Positions 34,539 through 46,804 of a stretch of DNA of 64,000 nt are shown one piece after another; positions within the stretch are counted from its first letter, which is position 1; each line of letters begins with the position of its first letter. The position numbers were made by a program, and so were the translations under genes. Origin of the DNA: Castanea sativa (Eukaryota > Streptophyta > Magnoliopsida > Fagales > Fagaceae); assembly GCF_040712315.1 (NCBI RefSeq), contig NC_134015.1:10932945-10996944 (forward strand), in the 5' to 3' direction. The notes beneath the pieces were generated by a model. That model ran no database searches. It was not told where the DNA came from and saw nothing but the letters and a program-made list of their open reading frames with translations.

Positions 34539-36516
34539 CTAGTCACTAACCCGTGCAATGCATGGATTAGTTGAACAAAAATTTTAAATTTTAAATTTGC
34601 CTAAAGTTATGATCACTTAAAAAAATAAGTTACAACTTAAGAGAGTAAAAAAAATACTAACACCAATAATATTAGGCATGCCATGTCTAATATCAATGGC
34701 ATCCTTTCTTTAATGAAAATTAAGGTCTCAATCATTTTTTAATATAATATAACCCCTCCCATTGCTCAATTTGTTTTCAAAATCTTGGGTTTTTTCTTGC
34801 CATATAAAATGCAACCAAAAAACACAAAAATAAGAAAATAAAAACTATAGAAGTTTTCACATAGAAAATAGTAATTAATTACACTCAGAATAAGAATTGA
34901 CACTTAGAAAGAGTCATTAATACAAAGCAATAGGTTTTAGAAAAAGTTTTTTTTTTTTTTGAGAATTGGAAAAGCTTATTTAGTGTTATAGGTAAAAGTC
35001 ATAATATTTTAACACATAGAAAAACAACAACAAAAAGGTGTATCAGATGAATAAATTGACTTCATTAGAGAATGAAGACAAATAAATGCACTAGAAAGAA
35101 TAGATTTCAAAATATATTGAATGTAAAAAGAAGAAGAAGGGAAGTACCAGTTGAAAGGCCATAGAGTTTTAATCAAGATAGAAGACGACTAATCTAGGAA
35201 GCACTTGAAATGCTTCTATTATTTGCATAGCCTCGGCTACCACATTCTTGCCTCTCATCTACTTATGATTCCAACTTTTATTCTTGGCGGGAGAAAGGGG
35301 CTCTTGCCTTCAGATAATGTAATTGAGAAAAATGTCACAAGAAACATATCAACACCCTTTTTGGTTCTTAAATAATAAAAAGTTAAAGAACAAATTTATG
35401 AGGTTAACACATAACCTAACCTAAGCTTGTTCATCAAGATTCAAGACCTAACAATGTAAAGAACAATATAAAAAATAGAGTATAAATGCAAAAAAGGTTC
35501 ATATATATGAAAAATAATTTTTTAAAAATAACAATAATTTATAATTCTTAAATCACATTAATTTAAAAATAGGTTACCTCAAAAGAATAATGCATGACTA
35601 TAGCAATTGAAATTTGTCAAGACAATTTCATATATTGCAAAACATAAACCCAAAATTTAGATGTTAAAACGTCTAAAAAGTCAAAAGAAAGAGTAAAGAA
35701 TCAGAAGATTCAGTGCCTAGAAATTATTTATAAAAAAAAAAACATGACTATATAATAGGAACAAAAATATAAGGTAAAGATGGGTTATTATCCATGGCAG
35801 CTGGCAATTGAAAGCACCAAGATAGTTTCAAATATTGTAAAAATTGAATCAAAAAATTAAGTTGTTAAACTTCTTAAAGGCTTAAAAAATTGAAGAATCA
35901 GCAAAAAAAAAAAAGATTACATAATAGAAAAAAGATAAGAGAAAGATAGGTTACCTCAAAAGAATAATCTATGATTATAACAATTAAAATTTCTCAAGAC
36001 AATTTCATATATTGCAAAATATGAACCCAAAATTTAGATGTTAAAACTTCTAAAAAGCCAAAAGAAAGAGTAAAGAACCAAAAGATTCAATGCCTAAAAA
36101 TTATTTGAAACAAAACAAAAATAAATAAAAACATATGACTACATAAAAGAAAAAATTGACAATTCTTATCAACAAAGACACAATAAAATTATAATTAAAA
36201 AACCTTAATAGTGATCTAGTGATCGGAGAATTAGAGAATGAGAGAAGGAGGAGTCAAAAAAAAAAAAAGATGAGAGAGGAGGTGTTTGCGTAAGGAACGC
36301 AGTAAAAATATAATTAAATAACCTTAATAGTGATGTAGTGACTAGAGAATTAGAGAAAGAGGGAAGGAAGAGTCCAAAATAAAATAGAAAACTGTATGAG
36401 AGAGAAGGGGTTTGCGTTTGAATACATCTTAAAAGTCCTAAATCAAATTAAAAAATATAAATAAAAATTGTTGATGCAAAAAATTGTAAAGAGGTCAATC
36501 AAAAGTCAAAGATTCA

Positions 36517-36584
<68 letters not shown>

Positions 36585-36596
36585 TTATTATATAGA
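34539..36596 (-). mobile_element. Non-autonomous Helitron, minus strand, 2058 bp
   Basis: On the minus strand it starts TCTATATAATAATAATATTA at 36596 (an A before it) and ends CTAG at 34539 (a T after it). A hairpin near the 3' end lies at 34551-34565 (CCATGC-ATT-GCACGG on the minus strand), with one mismatch at the second pair, the same layout as in the Helitron at 29711-32873. It contains three copies of a block with CAATTTCATATATTGCAAAA-like sequence (about 35578, 35785, 35955) and two copies of a 120-bp block with AACCTTAATAGTGAT (36201, 36321). No coding capacity. Confidence 0.75.
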
Positions 36597-36681
36597 TACT
36601 AGTATTAAAATTAAGAAATTAATTTGACATATGTCACAAATTTATACTTTAATTTTGGAATTTAATTGAATTTTCTTTCAG

Positions 36682-36742
<61 letters not shown>
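36520..36742. repeat. Two AT microsatellites
   Basis: TA runs at 36520-36578 (inside the Helitron end) and 36683-36742 (outside it), each close to 30 units. The ORF made from the second run is an artefact. Confidence 0.95.
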
Positions 36743-36749
<7 letters not shown>

Positions 36750-36859
36750 TGGACAAAATACATTCGGAAAGTAAACAAGGTAGTACAGATTAAATACTAT
36801 AATCTCTATGACCACAAAACCATTTTTTTTTTTTTTGAGGCTGTGTTTTTTATTATTCT

Positions 36860-38854
36860 TATACAATACTATAAAACAAATAGATATAATATAATTTATT
36901 TTAGGCGCTTCTTTCCATTTCTCATTGTCTAAATAGCCTAATGGTAGAGAATTGATAGTTTAAATTTTTATTTTTATTTTTGAATTTCTCTAATATTGTC
37001 ACATAAAAAACTCACTTTTTTTTTTTTCTTGTCATCATTCTAATATATATTTTTAAATTTGGTTGCTAGAGTTAAAACTTGTGCTAAACAACAAAATCAA
37101 AATTTCATGTTTTATGACAAAACCTGTGTCCCAAGACACTTTGACTATGGTTGCCTGAGTTTGACCGCGATTAATTGAAATTTAATAAAAATTAGACCAC
37201 CCTATTGGAACAAATTGATGTCCATATGAAAGGTCATAAATTTCTTTAGTAATAAAATAGACAACCCAACGGCCAAGATTACAAAAATTCCATCTAATTC
37301 AAGAGACTCTGAAACATGGAAAATGAGATTTTGGTGAAAACGCGATCAAGTGGTTGTCTTTCTTTGCCATGCCTGTGGTTTTTTGAGATGGAAAAAATTA
37401 ATTAAAAGCATCACCTTTTTAGACAAAACAACCCGATACTAAACAAATTCTTATTACATTACATTTTATCTTATCTAAATAAATCCTAAATAAATTTTTT
37501 AAGTTTCTATTTATTTATTTATTTATCAAATCTCTATTTTGAATTTTTCTTTATCTAAAAAAATCCTAAATACTTTGGTTTTTTATTTTCTATCAAAATT
37601 CTAATTTGATTTGTTATTTATTAATACTTGTAAATACCCCCTCCTCATTCCTCAACTCTCTCTCTCTCTCTCTCTCTCTCTCAAACTTTCTTGTGCAACA
37701 GGAATTAATTCATAATTTTAAAATAAGACAATACGTGCAACACGAAACTCCTAGGTCCTAGCTAGCCAATCTTCACTACCATAACTATGGTTTGGTGGGT
37801 AAGGGCAATGCAGTTTGGTAACATTTGTTGGATCTCTATGAGGGATTTTCATATTCAAATCCTCCCCTCTACTAAAAAGAAAAAGAAAAGAAAACCCCTA
37901 ATATGGTGGGTGAGGTCACATTTATTAAATGAAATGAGAAAATAATGTGATCATAAATTTTGTACCAAAATTATAATATTGGAGATTGTAAATTATGGAA
38001 AAAAATTAAATTCATGTGAGAGAAAATCAAATCAGTTGTTTTCTCCCATTCAAACTGCAACATTACTAGAGTTTGGGGTCTCATTTCCAAACTACGCTTT
38101 TTGAGTTGTTGATTGTGTCATTCATGGTCTTGCCTACCACTGGTTGAAAGAACCAGACGAGGAAGATGAACTTAAACAAGGCTAATTAAGGGATTTAATG
38201 AATTCTCTTTTCAAATATCCTAATACATATTGTGATTTGGTAGATGTTTTATGTAACCAAGTTAACGAGGAATTGAATTGTTTGGGATTCAAAAGTTAAA
38301 GAAATCATTTTATCTAGCTACTAGTAGTGGACAAATTGGCATATTACCCAATCACATGCCTATTGCCATAGCTGTAGATATATATAGGTATTTTGGGAAT
38401 ACTCCTTACTGACCAATGGCTAACGATGGGTTGTATTCTCTTAAATAAAAAAAAAAAATTGTTAATGGCTTGTACAAATATTTGCTACTTATCAGTAGTG
38501 ATATGATTTATTTATTTTTATACTACTCTAAGCTAATCTAAATGTATATTCATCATTGACTTTATATGGGTTTGATTAATAATTTATGATATTGGCTATA
38601 ATAAACTGATTAACTATATTGATGTTAGTTCATTTAATGGTTGGTTAAACAGAGGTAACAATTTGGTACTAAAGTTTAAGAATTAAATTGGCTAAAATAA
38701 AAATTTAGAGATATAATGTCACTGTCACTGTTCCAAAGTGGATTACTGAATATTTTTCACAAAAGAATTCTATTAAAATCCCATTGGTTGATCTAGTAAA
38801 AGGATAAAACAGTCATTTACAAACCAAATTAAACCTAGTTAGCCAAGTCAAAAA
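36860..38854. repeat. Segmental duplication, copy A (~2 kb)
   Basis: Collinear with 40035-44735. Shared markers, in order: TAAATAGCCTAATGGTAGAG (36910/40107), CTGTGTCCCAAGACACTTTG (37124/40401), TATCTTATCTAAATAAATCC, GTGCAACAGGAATTAATTCA (37692/43330), ACCAGA.GAGGAAGATGAAC, CCCATTGGTTGA. It includes a SINE-like block (37780-37890, ending ATTCAAATCCTCCCCTCTAC). No coding region is evident in either copy. Copy A ends where a CACTA fragment begins. Confidence 0.9.
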
Positions 38855-39061
38855 TAAGGTTTAGTGATGAAAATACTTAGGTTACGTAAACATTTCGTCA
38901 CCTATAATTTTTTTTTTTTTTTTGTGACAATTTTCGTCGCCAAGACATTCGGTGATGAGGCTTAGGTGACAAATGATTTCGTTACCATATGTCTTCGGTA
39001 ATGAAATAAGTATATATTGTGATGAAAAGTTTTGTCATTATAGTCCATTTTTGTTGTAGTG
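38855..39061. mobile_element. CACTA transposon end fragment, same family as 2400-2834
   Basis: On the minus strand it starts CACTACAACAAAAATGGAC at 39061 and carries decayed GTGACGAAA-type motifs. Its inner edge AATAAGGTTTAGTGATGAAA matches the inside of the fragment at 2589-2834 (AATAAGGTTTAGTGACGAAA), so both are terminal pieces of one family. It is absent at the matching point of segmental copy B. Confidence 0.8.
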
Positions 39062-39140
39062 ACTTTATAAGAAATTATTAGTTTCTTCCAATGTGTCAAT
39101 GGCAATACTCATTAAACACTTATTTGCAAAGCCATCAATT

Positions 39141-39186
<46 letters not shown>

Positions 39187-40034
39187 ACCTTAGCCTCAAG
39201 TTAATTGGTTTATTTTTACTAATACCACTATGATCATGCGAAAATTATGAAATATCAATCGTGTTATTGGAATGTTAAAAATGTATTTCATGCAAAATGC
39301 TCCCACATTTCTATGAAGATTCTACATATGCATGCATGGAGTATTATAAATATAAATAAAAAGTTTTAAAAACTTGTAAAATTTAAACGGTGTTGTTTCT
39401 ATTCAATACCTTGATTCAATTTAAAAAAAAAAAAAAATTTCAAACTTCGTTCAAATTCACGGTCTACAAAAATAGGCCTAGTCTATGCTGACTCAACACA
39501 TTTTGGAAATAGACGCAAATGTAAAATATATTATTACTTAATATTTTATAAGAATTAGAAAAAAGAATCCAATATTTTTGTATAATTTAATAAATTAATT
39601 GGATTATTCTCATATATTTATAGAATGTATTTTAAAACCTTTAATTTTAAAAATATCAAAACAATTAGTATCTAAAAATATCATATTTTAGATAGTCACT
39701 TTCTCTTTTGGCAATGTTAGAGACTTTAGTTATTGAACAATTAATTTCAATAATGATTTTTTAATAAAAATATTAATTCTAATTTTAATTTTGATAGAGA
39801 AAGGAAGATTTATTTTTTGGAAGATTGAAAATTTTTCAGTCTTAACCTATTGCAAACATGATAAAATGTATTAATAAAATGTTGAACATTTGAAATGAGT
39901 ATAATACTTTAAAAATAATTTTTATTTATTAAACTTTTGGGCTTAATTAAAATTTTTACATTGTAAGACAGATAGATAAGACATTCTATCAATCAGTAGA
40001 AGATGTCTTTTCTTTTTTTTTTTCCTTTTTTTTT
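39062..40034. other. Intergenic AT-rich DNA
   Basis: Contains an AT run at 39143-39171 and otherwise AT-rich DNA without a supported feature. Confidence 0.5.
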
Positions 40035-41575
40035 GTACAGTACTATAAAACAAATAGATATAATATATTTTATTTTAGGGGCTTCTTCCATTTCTCATTG
40101 TCTAAATAGCCTAATGGTAGAGAATTGATAGTTTAACTTCTTTTTTTTTTTTGACTTTCTCTAATATTGTCACATAAAAAACTCACATATTTCCCTATCA
40201 TCATTCTAATTTATATTTTAAAATTTAGTTGCTAGACTTAAAGGTTAAAACACTTTCTCTAATATTGTCACATAAAAAACTCTACCTTTTTCTTTTTTTC
40301 TTGTCATCATTCTAATATATTTTTTAAAATTTGGTTGCTAGAGTTAAAACTTCTGCTAAACCACAAAATCAAAATTTCATGTTTTTATGACAAAACCTGT
40401 GTCCCAAGACACTTTGACTATGGTTGACTGGGTTTGACCGCAATTAATTGAAATTTAATCGAAAAGTAGATCACCCTATTAGAATGAATTGATGTCCATA
40501 TGAAAGGTCATGAATTTTTTTAATAAAAAAATAGACGACCCATTGGCCAAGATTAGAGTTAAAATGTGTGAAATATCGTGAAAAACATAAAATTAAAATT
40601 AAAATTAAAAAAAAAAAAACCTGTCCAAGTGTTGTTCATTGTCTCATTGCGATCAAATCATGATTAAACAATGTCAAATTGGTAGGAGTGAGATGTCAAC
40701 GAAGAGATATAGTGGAAATTAATCTACATTTTTTGGTTCTAGATTACAAAAATTCCATTTAATTCAAGAGACTCCTTGAAACATGAAAAATGAGATTTTG
40801 GTGAAAACGCGATCAAGTGGCTTTCTTTGCTATGCCTCTGGTTTTTCGAGATGGACAAAATTAAATAAAAGCATCATCTTTTCAGCATTAATATTTTAGA
40901 AAATTGTTCCATTTTCAAAGGACATTTTCTAAAAATCTATCTCATTTTTCGGTATTTGGTAACGACCTTGAAAATAAGCTTGAGATTATTTTTTGGTATT
41001 TGGTATGCAATTTTTTTATTATTTATTTCATGTATAATTTAAAACATGTGCATTATGTAAACCAACTAATGTAATTAATATAAATAAAAAGCCAACAAAA
41101 TTTTTGACAATATATAGATACAATCAAATTAGTTGTCAAATTCATGATCTCTACCCCTCGTCTTACTCATATATATAGACAGTAACACACACACACACAC
41201 ATATCAACCATTTGTATGTGTGTGTGTGTATAATTGATAGGGGAATGCATCTTCAATAAGTACAAATACTCAAATAGTCAAATAACAATAATTTTTAATT
41301 ATCTACTTTTTTTGCTGGTACACTAATTGTTTACTATAGTCAACCACAAGTTTTCAATATTACTCTAAATTATGTATTCACATAATGTATCTGCATAATA
41401 TATCATCACTACATTTCTAAATAATACAACTACCAATAAATGCAATTTCCCGAAACAATTATCATTCATTATATAACAATATTATTAAGTTGCCGTAAAT
41501 ATTGTCCTATGTAAAAGCAATTTAGAGCCACATAGGCATTATGTTTAAAAATTTCGTTTTTTACTTCATTCATTC

Positions 41576-42370
41576 TGTGGGGTTAGAATGATTAAAACAC
41601 GTATTTGGGTCTTGGGCCTGATATTGGTGGTATAAGCCTGTCAGAGAAGATCCTTGGAGGCCCACAAGTTTGCTCCTACTGAAGAGCATGATCAGGCTGT
41701 TTGAGGAGAAGCATCTCCTCGGCTGAGTTCAGTTATAATTACACAACATGTCGTGATGTTTGGGAAGAGAATTCTGGAAGGTTTGGTGGGTAAAGATATA
41801 TTCCATATAGTCCTAAAGAGGAGGAACGTATGAGAAATATCAAGAGAAAAAGCTGCTACCATCGCATTAAGGACCCTGCACCTTCCTTTCTAGTCGCATT
41901 AATGGGAAAATGACCTCTGAACAGTAATGTTCAGCCTTCCAACTATTGTTTGAAGACTTCCAGAGGGTGGGGGATGAGATAAATATCTAATAAGGTAATT
42001 CGTGCTACACGTAGAAGAGAAAGGAAAGAGGAAGAAAGATATAAAAGAGGAAGAAAGGGCATTGGAAGGGGGATCGCAGGAGAACAAGGAAGAAAAGAGA
42101 GAAAGAAAGTACTGTATACTTCACCTTCAACTTTAATCTATTATTCAAAGAAGGAATAGCTACATAAGACTTCCTTGGCTTACGTCCGAGAAGAATTTCT
42201 CATCTTTGTCATCCTTTGATTGTGTGTGAAGTGGCAATCTAGCCCTCCATTTGGTCCAATATCCATAAGACCTAGGTTTCAAGCCCACACTCTACAAATT
42301 TGATTATATAAGGCCATTTGGGCCTGAGCCCATCACGCGTTTGGGTCCAGGTACAAATTGTGTGCTTACA
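41576..42370. mobile_element. Solo LTR, 795 bp
   Basis: Begins TGTGGGGTTAG and ends TGTGCTTACA, the TG...CA ends of retrotransposon LTRs, with the 5-bp duplication CATTC on both sides (41571-41575 and 42371-42375). There is no internal coding, second LTR or primer-binding site. This is what remains after recombination between the two LTRs of one element. Confidence 0.88.
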
Positions 42371-42621
42371 CATTCTTTCTTCTTCTTTTTATTATTTTTT
42401 TGTTTGCACTTTTATGTGCAGAAAAGAAGTAACTTCTGTCTGGAATCCATCAAACAGAAAAATTCTTAGAGAAAGAAGAAAATCAAATTTGAAATTCAAA
42501 GCAAAGAATTGAGATTTTGGTAGAGATGAATGAAATAATTACTTTTGCAAATCTATTCTCCTTTGCAAGTTGGAACTATTGATCGATTAGTGAGGAAAAA
42601 AAATCTAATCAAAAAACTATG

Positions 42622-42625
<4 letters not shown>

Positions 42626-42686
<61 letters not shown>
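42626..42686. repeat. GA microsatellite
   Basis: An unbroken run of about 30 GA units. The RERERE ORF across it is an artefact of the repeat. Confidence 0.97.
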
Positions 42687-42689
<3 letters not shown>

Positions 42690-43214
42690 GAAGAGGAGAG
42701 ACCAAAGTTAGTGACAACGAGGGTGTGAGGAGAGAAAAAGTAAAGGGAAGAGAGAAAAAGTGAGAGAGCTTACGGTGAGAGAAAGAAGACACCAAAAATA
42801 TTATGTTTCCTGCAACTACAGACGAAAATAGTATTTATAAGAGATGCAACGCATGAGAGAGAGATTGTTTTCCTAATTTTTTTTTTTTGTGGAAAACAAC
42901 CTATAGAAAATAAGTCTTATTTTTATTAGGGTTTTCCGTTGACTAAAAATAATTTTCCGTTGACCAGTTTTTTTTTATACTACTAAACACTAGAAAATGT
43001 GGAAAACTATCTTTACAAAAGGATTTCGAGCGAAACAAATAGAGTCTAACGAATTCTTATTACATTACATTTTATCTTATCTAAATAAATCCTAAATAAA
43101 TTTGTTAAGTTTTATTTATTATTTATTTATCAAATCTCTAATAATTTGGTAATTTATTTTCTATCAAATGTCTATTTTGATTTGTTATTTATTAATACTT
43201 GTAAATATCCCCAC

Positions 43215-43332
<118 letters not shown>

Positions 43333-43661
43333 CAACAGGAATTAATTCATAATTTTAAAATAAGACAATACATGCAACACGAAACTCCTAGGTCCTAGCT
43401 AGCCAATCTTCACTACCATAACTATGGTGTGGTGGGTAAGGCCAATGTAGTTTGGTAACAAATGTTGGATCTCCACGAGGGAATTTCATATTCAAATCCT
43501 TCCCTCTACTAAAAAGAAAAAGAAAAAAGAAAACCCTTAATATGGTGGGTGAGGTCACATTTATTTAATGAAATGAGAAATAATATCATCACAAGTTTTG
43601 TACCAAAATTCTAATATGGGAGATTGTAAATTATGGGGAAATTTATTTAAATTTATGTGAA

Positions 43662-43773
43662 AATGATAAGTGACCACTTATAATTTGTCACTTAGGGGTG
43701 ACAGAAGTTCTGATCCTAAAAGAATTGGAACCTAATTAAACTTAACCTATGTGCCAAATTGCCACTTATCATT
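43662..43773. mobile_element. Small MITE-like inverted repeat, 112 bp
   Basis: Perfect 11-bp ends AATGATAAGTG and CACTTATCATT, within an insertion that segmental copy A lacks. The superfamily cannot be told from ends this short. Confidence 0.55.
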
Positions 43774-44735
43774 AGTCTACCGTTTAATGGACAAACGTCC
43801 TACTCACTTGAGAGAAAATCTCCAAATTTGAATTTCAACTATTTGACTGCTTGAGAGATAGAGGGAAATAAACTATGGTAAACCTAGGAGAGAGAAAATC
43901 AAATCAGTTGTTTTCTCTCAATTGAACTGCAACATTACCAAAGTTTTTGGTCTTGTTTCCAAACTACGCTTTTCGAGTCGTTGATTGTGTCATTCATGGT
44001 CTGCCTACCACTAGTTGAAAGAACCAGATGAGGAAGATGAACTTAAACAATGCTAATTAAGGGATTTAATGAATTCTCTTTTCAAAGACCCTAATACATT
44101 TTGTGATTTGGTAGATGTTTTATGCAACCAAGTTACTGACAAATTGAATTGTTTGGGATTCAAAAGTTAAAGAAATTATTTAATCTACTAACAGTGGACA
44201 AATTGGCGTATTACCCAATCATGTGCCTATTGTCTCAGCTTATTTTGAGAATACTCCTTACTTACCAATGGCTAACAATGGCTTGTATTCCCTATTATAA
44301 AAATAATAATGGCTTGTACAATTACTTGCTGCTTATCAGCAATGATATGGTTTATTGAGTAGTATGATTTATTTATTTATTTTTATATAAGATGTAAATT
44401 TTACTCTAATCTAATCTAAGTGTATATATATTCGGCTTTATATGGGTTTGATTAATAATTTATAATATTGGCTATAATAAACTGATTAATTATATTGATA
44501 TTAGTTTATATAGTGGTTGATTAAATAAAGGTAAGAATTTGACACTAAACTTTAAAAATTAAATTGGTTAAAATAAAAATTTAGAAATGTAATATAAGTG
44601 TTGCTGTTCCAACGTTGATTACCGAACATTTTTCACAAAAGAATTGTATTAAAATCCCATTGGTTGACCTAGTAAAAGGATAAAGCAGTCATTTACAAAC
44701 CACCAAATTAAACCTAGTCAGCTAAGTCAAAACGA

Positions 44736-45095
44736 AACTTAGCAAAATAATAGCACTAATCACCTCACTCATTCACTCACTTCAATTCACACTCTGAAAC
44801 AAACTTATACCAATCGGATTCTTCATAATTAAAAGTCGGCGACAACTGTTGAGTCCTAACAATATTGAAATACATACACACATTAATAATTACAAACTCT
44901 ACTTTTACTTATTTATCTTCCTCCTTCCTCTCCTTTTCTCTCTTTCCCTCTGAGAACTCTCTAAGCTTATCTCTATATCGTTCCAGGATTCCCTTTCTTC
45001 ACAAGCAAGTTTTCAAAGCTAGCTCGTGGGGTACGTCGAAAAAGTTCGTGGTTCTTCCGCTACGTGATCAGTATCTCACAAAAAAATTTCAGGTA
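44736..45095 (+). promoter_or_regulatory. Probable promoter and first leader exon of the demethylase gene
   Basis: From about 44.86 kb the sequence turns pyrimidine-rich (CTTCCTCCTTCCTCTCC, then CTCTTTCCCTCTGAG), as in many plant 5' leaders, and ends in a good donor, TTTCAG/GTATGA at 45093-45094. A second possible donor, CTCAG/GTGAGT, lies near 45270. DNA from 45.2 to 45.7 kb is less AT-rich than its surroundings, as in the first introns of housekeeping genes. ROS1/DME genes commonly have an untranslated first exon and long first intron, but here the link to the coding exons is inferred. Confidence 0.4.
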
Positions 45096-46757
45096 TGAAC
45101 TATGATACTCCTTTTTTTTCTTTTTTCTTTTCTTTTTTTGTAAAATTTTGAGATACCCAGATAGTTTTTTTGTTACTTTATACCTAAAGATCATCCATAG
45201 GAAAAGGATCCAGAAGTTTTTATTTTTTGCATGAGGTTTAGATTAGGGTTTTTGTCGCCGGCGACTCTCAGGTGAGTTTCCGGAGATAAAACCGATATGG
45301 ATGGATTCCTTTTATTGTAAGGATTCTAATGAGACAAACCACGCGCGGTTTGGATTTGTGTGTGATGAGATATCACATGCTTTAGGTTCAGATTGCATGT
45401 GTTGAGTACGGATTTTGTAGTGTGATTTTCTCGTTGAAATTTGATCTTTTTGTTCTATTTTTTATTCTAAGTTATAGCATGTTTCAAAAGGATTGTATTG
45501 AAAGAGAGTTTTTGAGAAACAGAAATAATTTGAGAGAGATGTAGGCTTTGGAAGATCTGTGTGTGGCTAGGGTTCCGAGAAATATTCTGTGTTGCTGGAG
45601 TTGAAGATGACCCCAACTATGGCCACCCCTCACTCTCGTATTAGGCGCGTGTGAATAAGCATTTAAGGGTTCCTAGATAGTTAATAATATTTTTAATTAA
45701 TTTTTGTAGGAGCATTTTAATTAATAAGTAAGGAGTAATTAAGTATTAATAATTAATGATATAAAAGATAATATGGGAGGTATACTCGCTAGTTGCACGT
45801 GCAACTCTCTCCTATACGCTTGGTTTGAGTTGAGAGCCAATGCAGCTTTGCGTTCAGTGCTTATGACTTTGTGATTTTGTTTGGTACATGTGTTTAAATA
45901 CATGTTTTCAGTTTTTAAAGAATATTACACACATTTCTATATACTTTTTTACTCACACATATTTTCAAAAAAACTGAAAAATATAATTTTTCTATATTAA
46001 TTTTCTATATTAATAAAAAAAAATATAAACAAATAGATTGTTTATTTGAAATTATTAATTTCAAATAATTTCAAATAATTTATTTGAAATTAATAAAAAA
46101 AAAAACAAATAGATTGTCGAAAGGAAAAGATATAAGTTTCGAGGGCTTATGTGGATTATTCTCAACCTTAAATTGTTTTTCTTTAATTTTTTTTGTTTCA
46201 TTGCTCACTAGCTTTGAATTCCTTTCCTTTACTTCTCTCCTTGATATCAATGGTTTGAGTACTTGATTGTGTGTCCATTGTATACATCTTTGTGTACTTG
46301 GGATTTTCTTTTTATCCATAATGTTATGTTTCTCATAAAGAAAGGGTTGATATACGTATATATATTTTTTTAATGATTTTAAGGTTTGTTTGAATGATAT
46401 AAATCATATAGTTATAATTTTTTTAAAAGAAAATATGAAATTACATTAAACTACCCCTTCACTTTGAAAACAATAGTTTTCTCTAAAACCAATATTGATT
46501 TTTTTTTTTTTTGGGATTTGGCTTGTGTCTAATATTTCTATCTTTTATACCCATTAAAATCATAATATGCAGCCAAAAGTAGATATGTGTCATAATCCTT
46601 ATGAGATCTATGCACAAAAGTACTATATAGGTCTAATCTTTGCCCAATTTTTTTCACTAATTAATACATTATGTACAAAAGTGAGTTTTATTTTTATTTT
46701 TTATAATTTGATAGTTTGAAGAGAAATTTAAGCCCGGTACATTTTTAATTCATTGTA

Positions 46758-46804
<47 letters not shown>

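Larger units (their letters stand above)
40895..43045. mobile_element. Inserted element related to the 838-bp Harbinger-like family
   Basis: Absent from segmental copy A. The left part has GGTATTTGGTAACGACCTTGAAAAT-type sequence (in blocks under 20: TATTTGGTAACGACCTTG) and the right part has TTTTCCGTTGACC and CGAAACAAATAGAG, all typical of the outer arms of the element at 17538-18375. Ends are worn; TIRs are not clean. It was itself hit by the LTR element at 41576-42370. Confidence 0.6.

Noticed and set aside
36666..36932. 88-aa ORF with an IYIYIY run
   Set aside because: Translation of an AT microsatellite; no other protein-like content.
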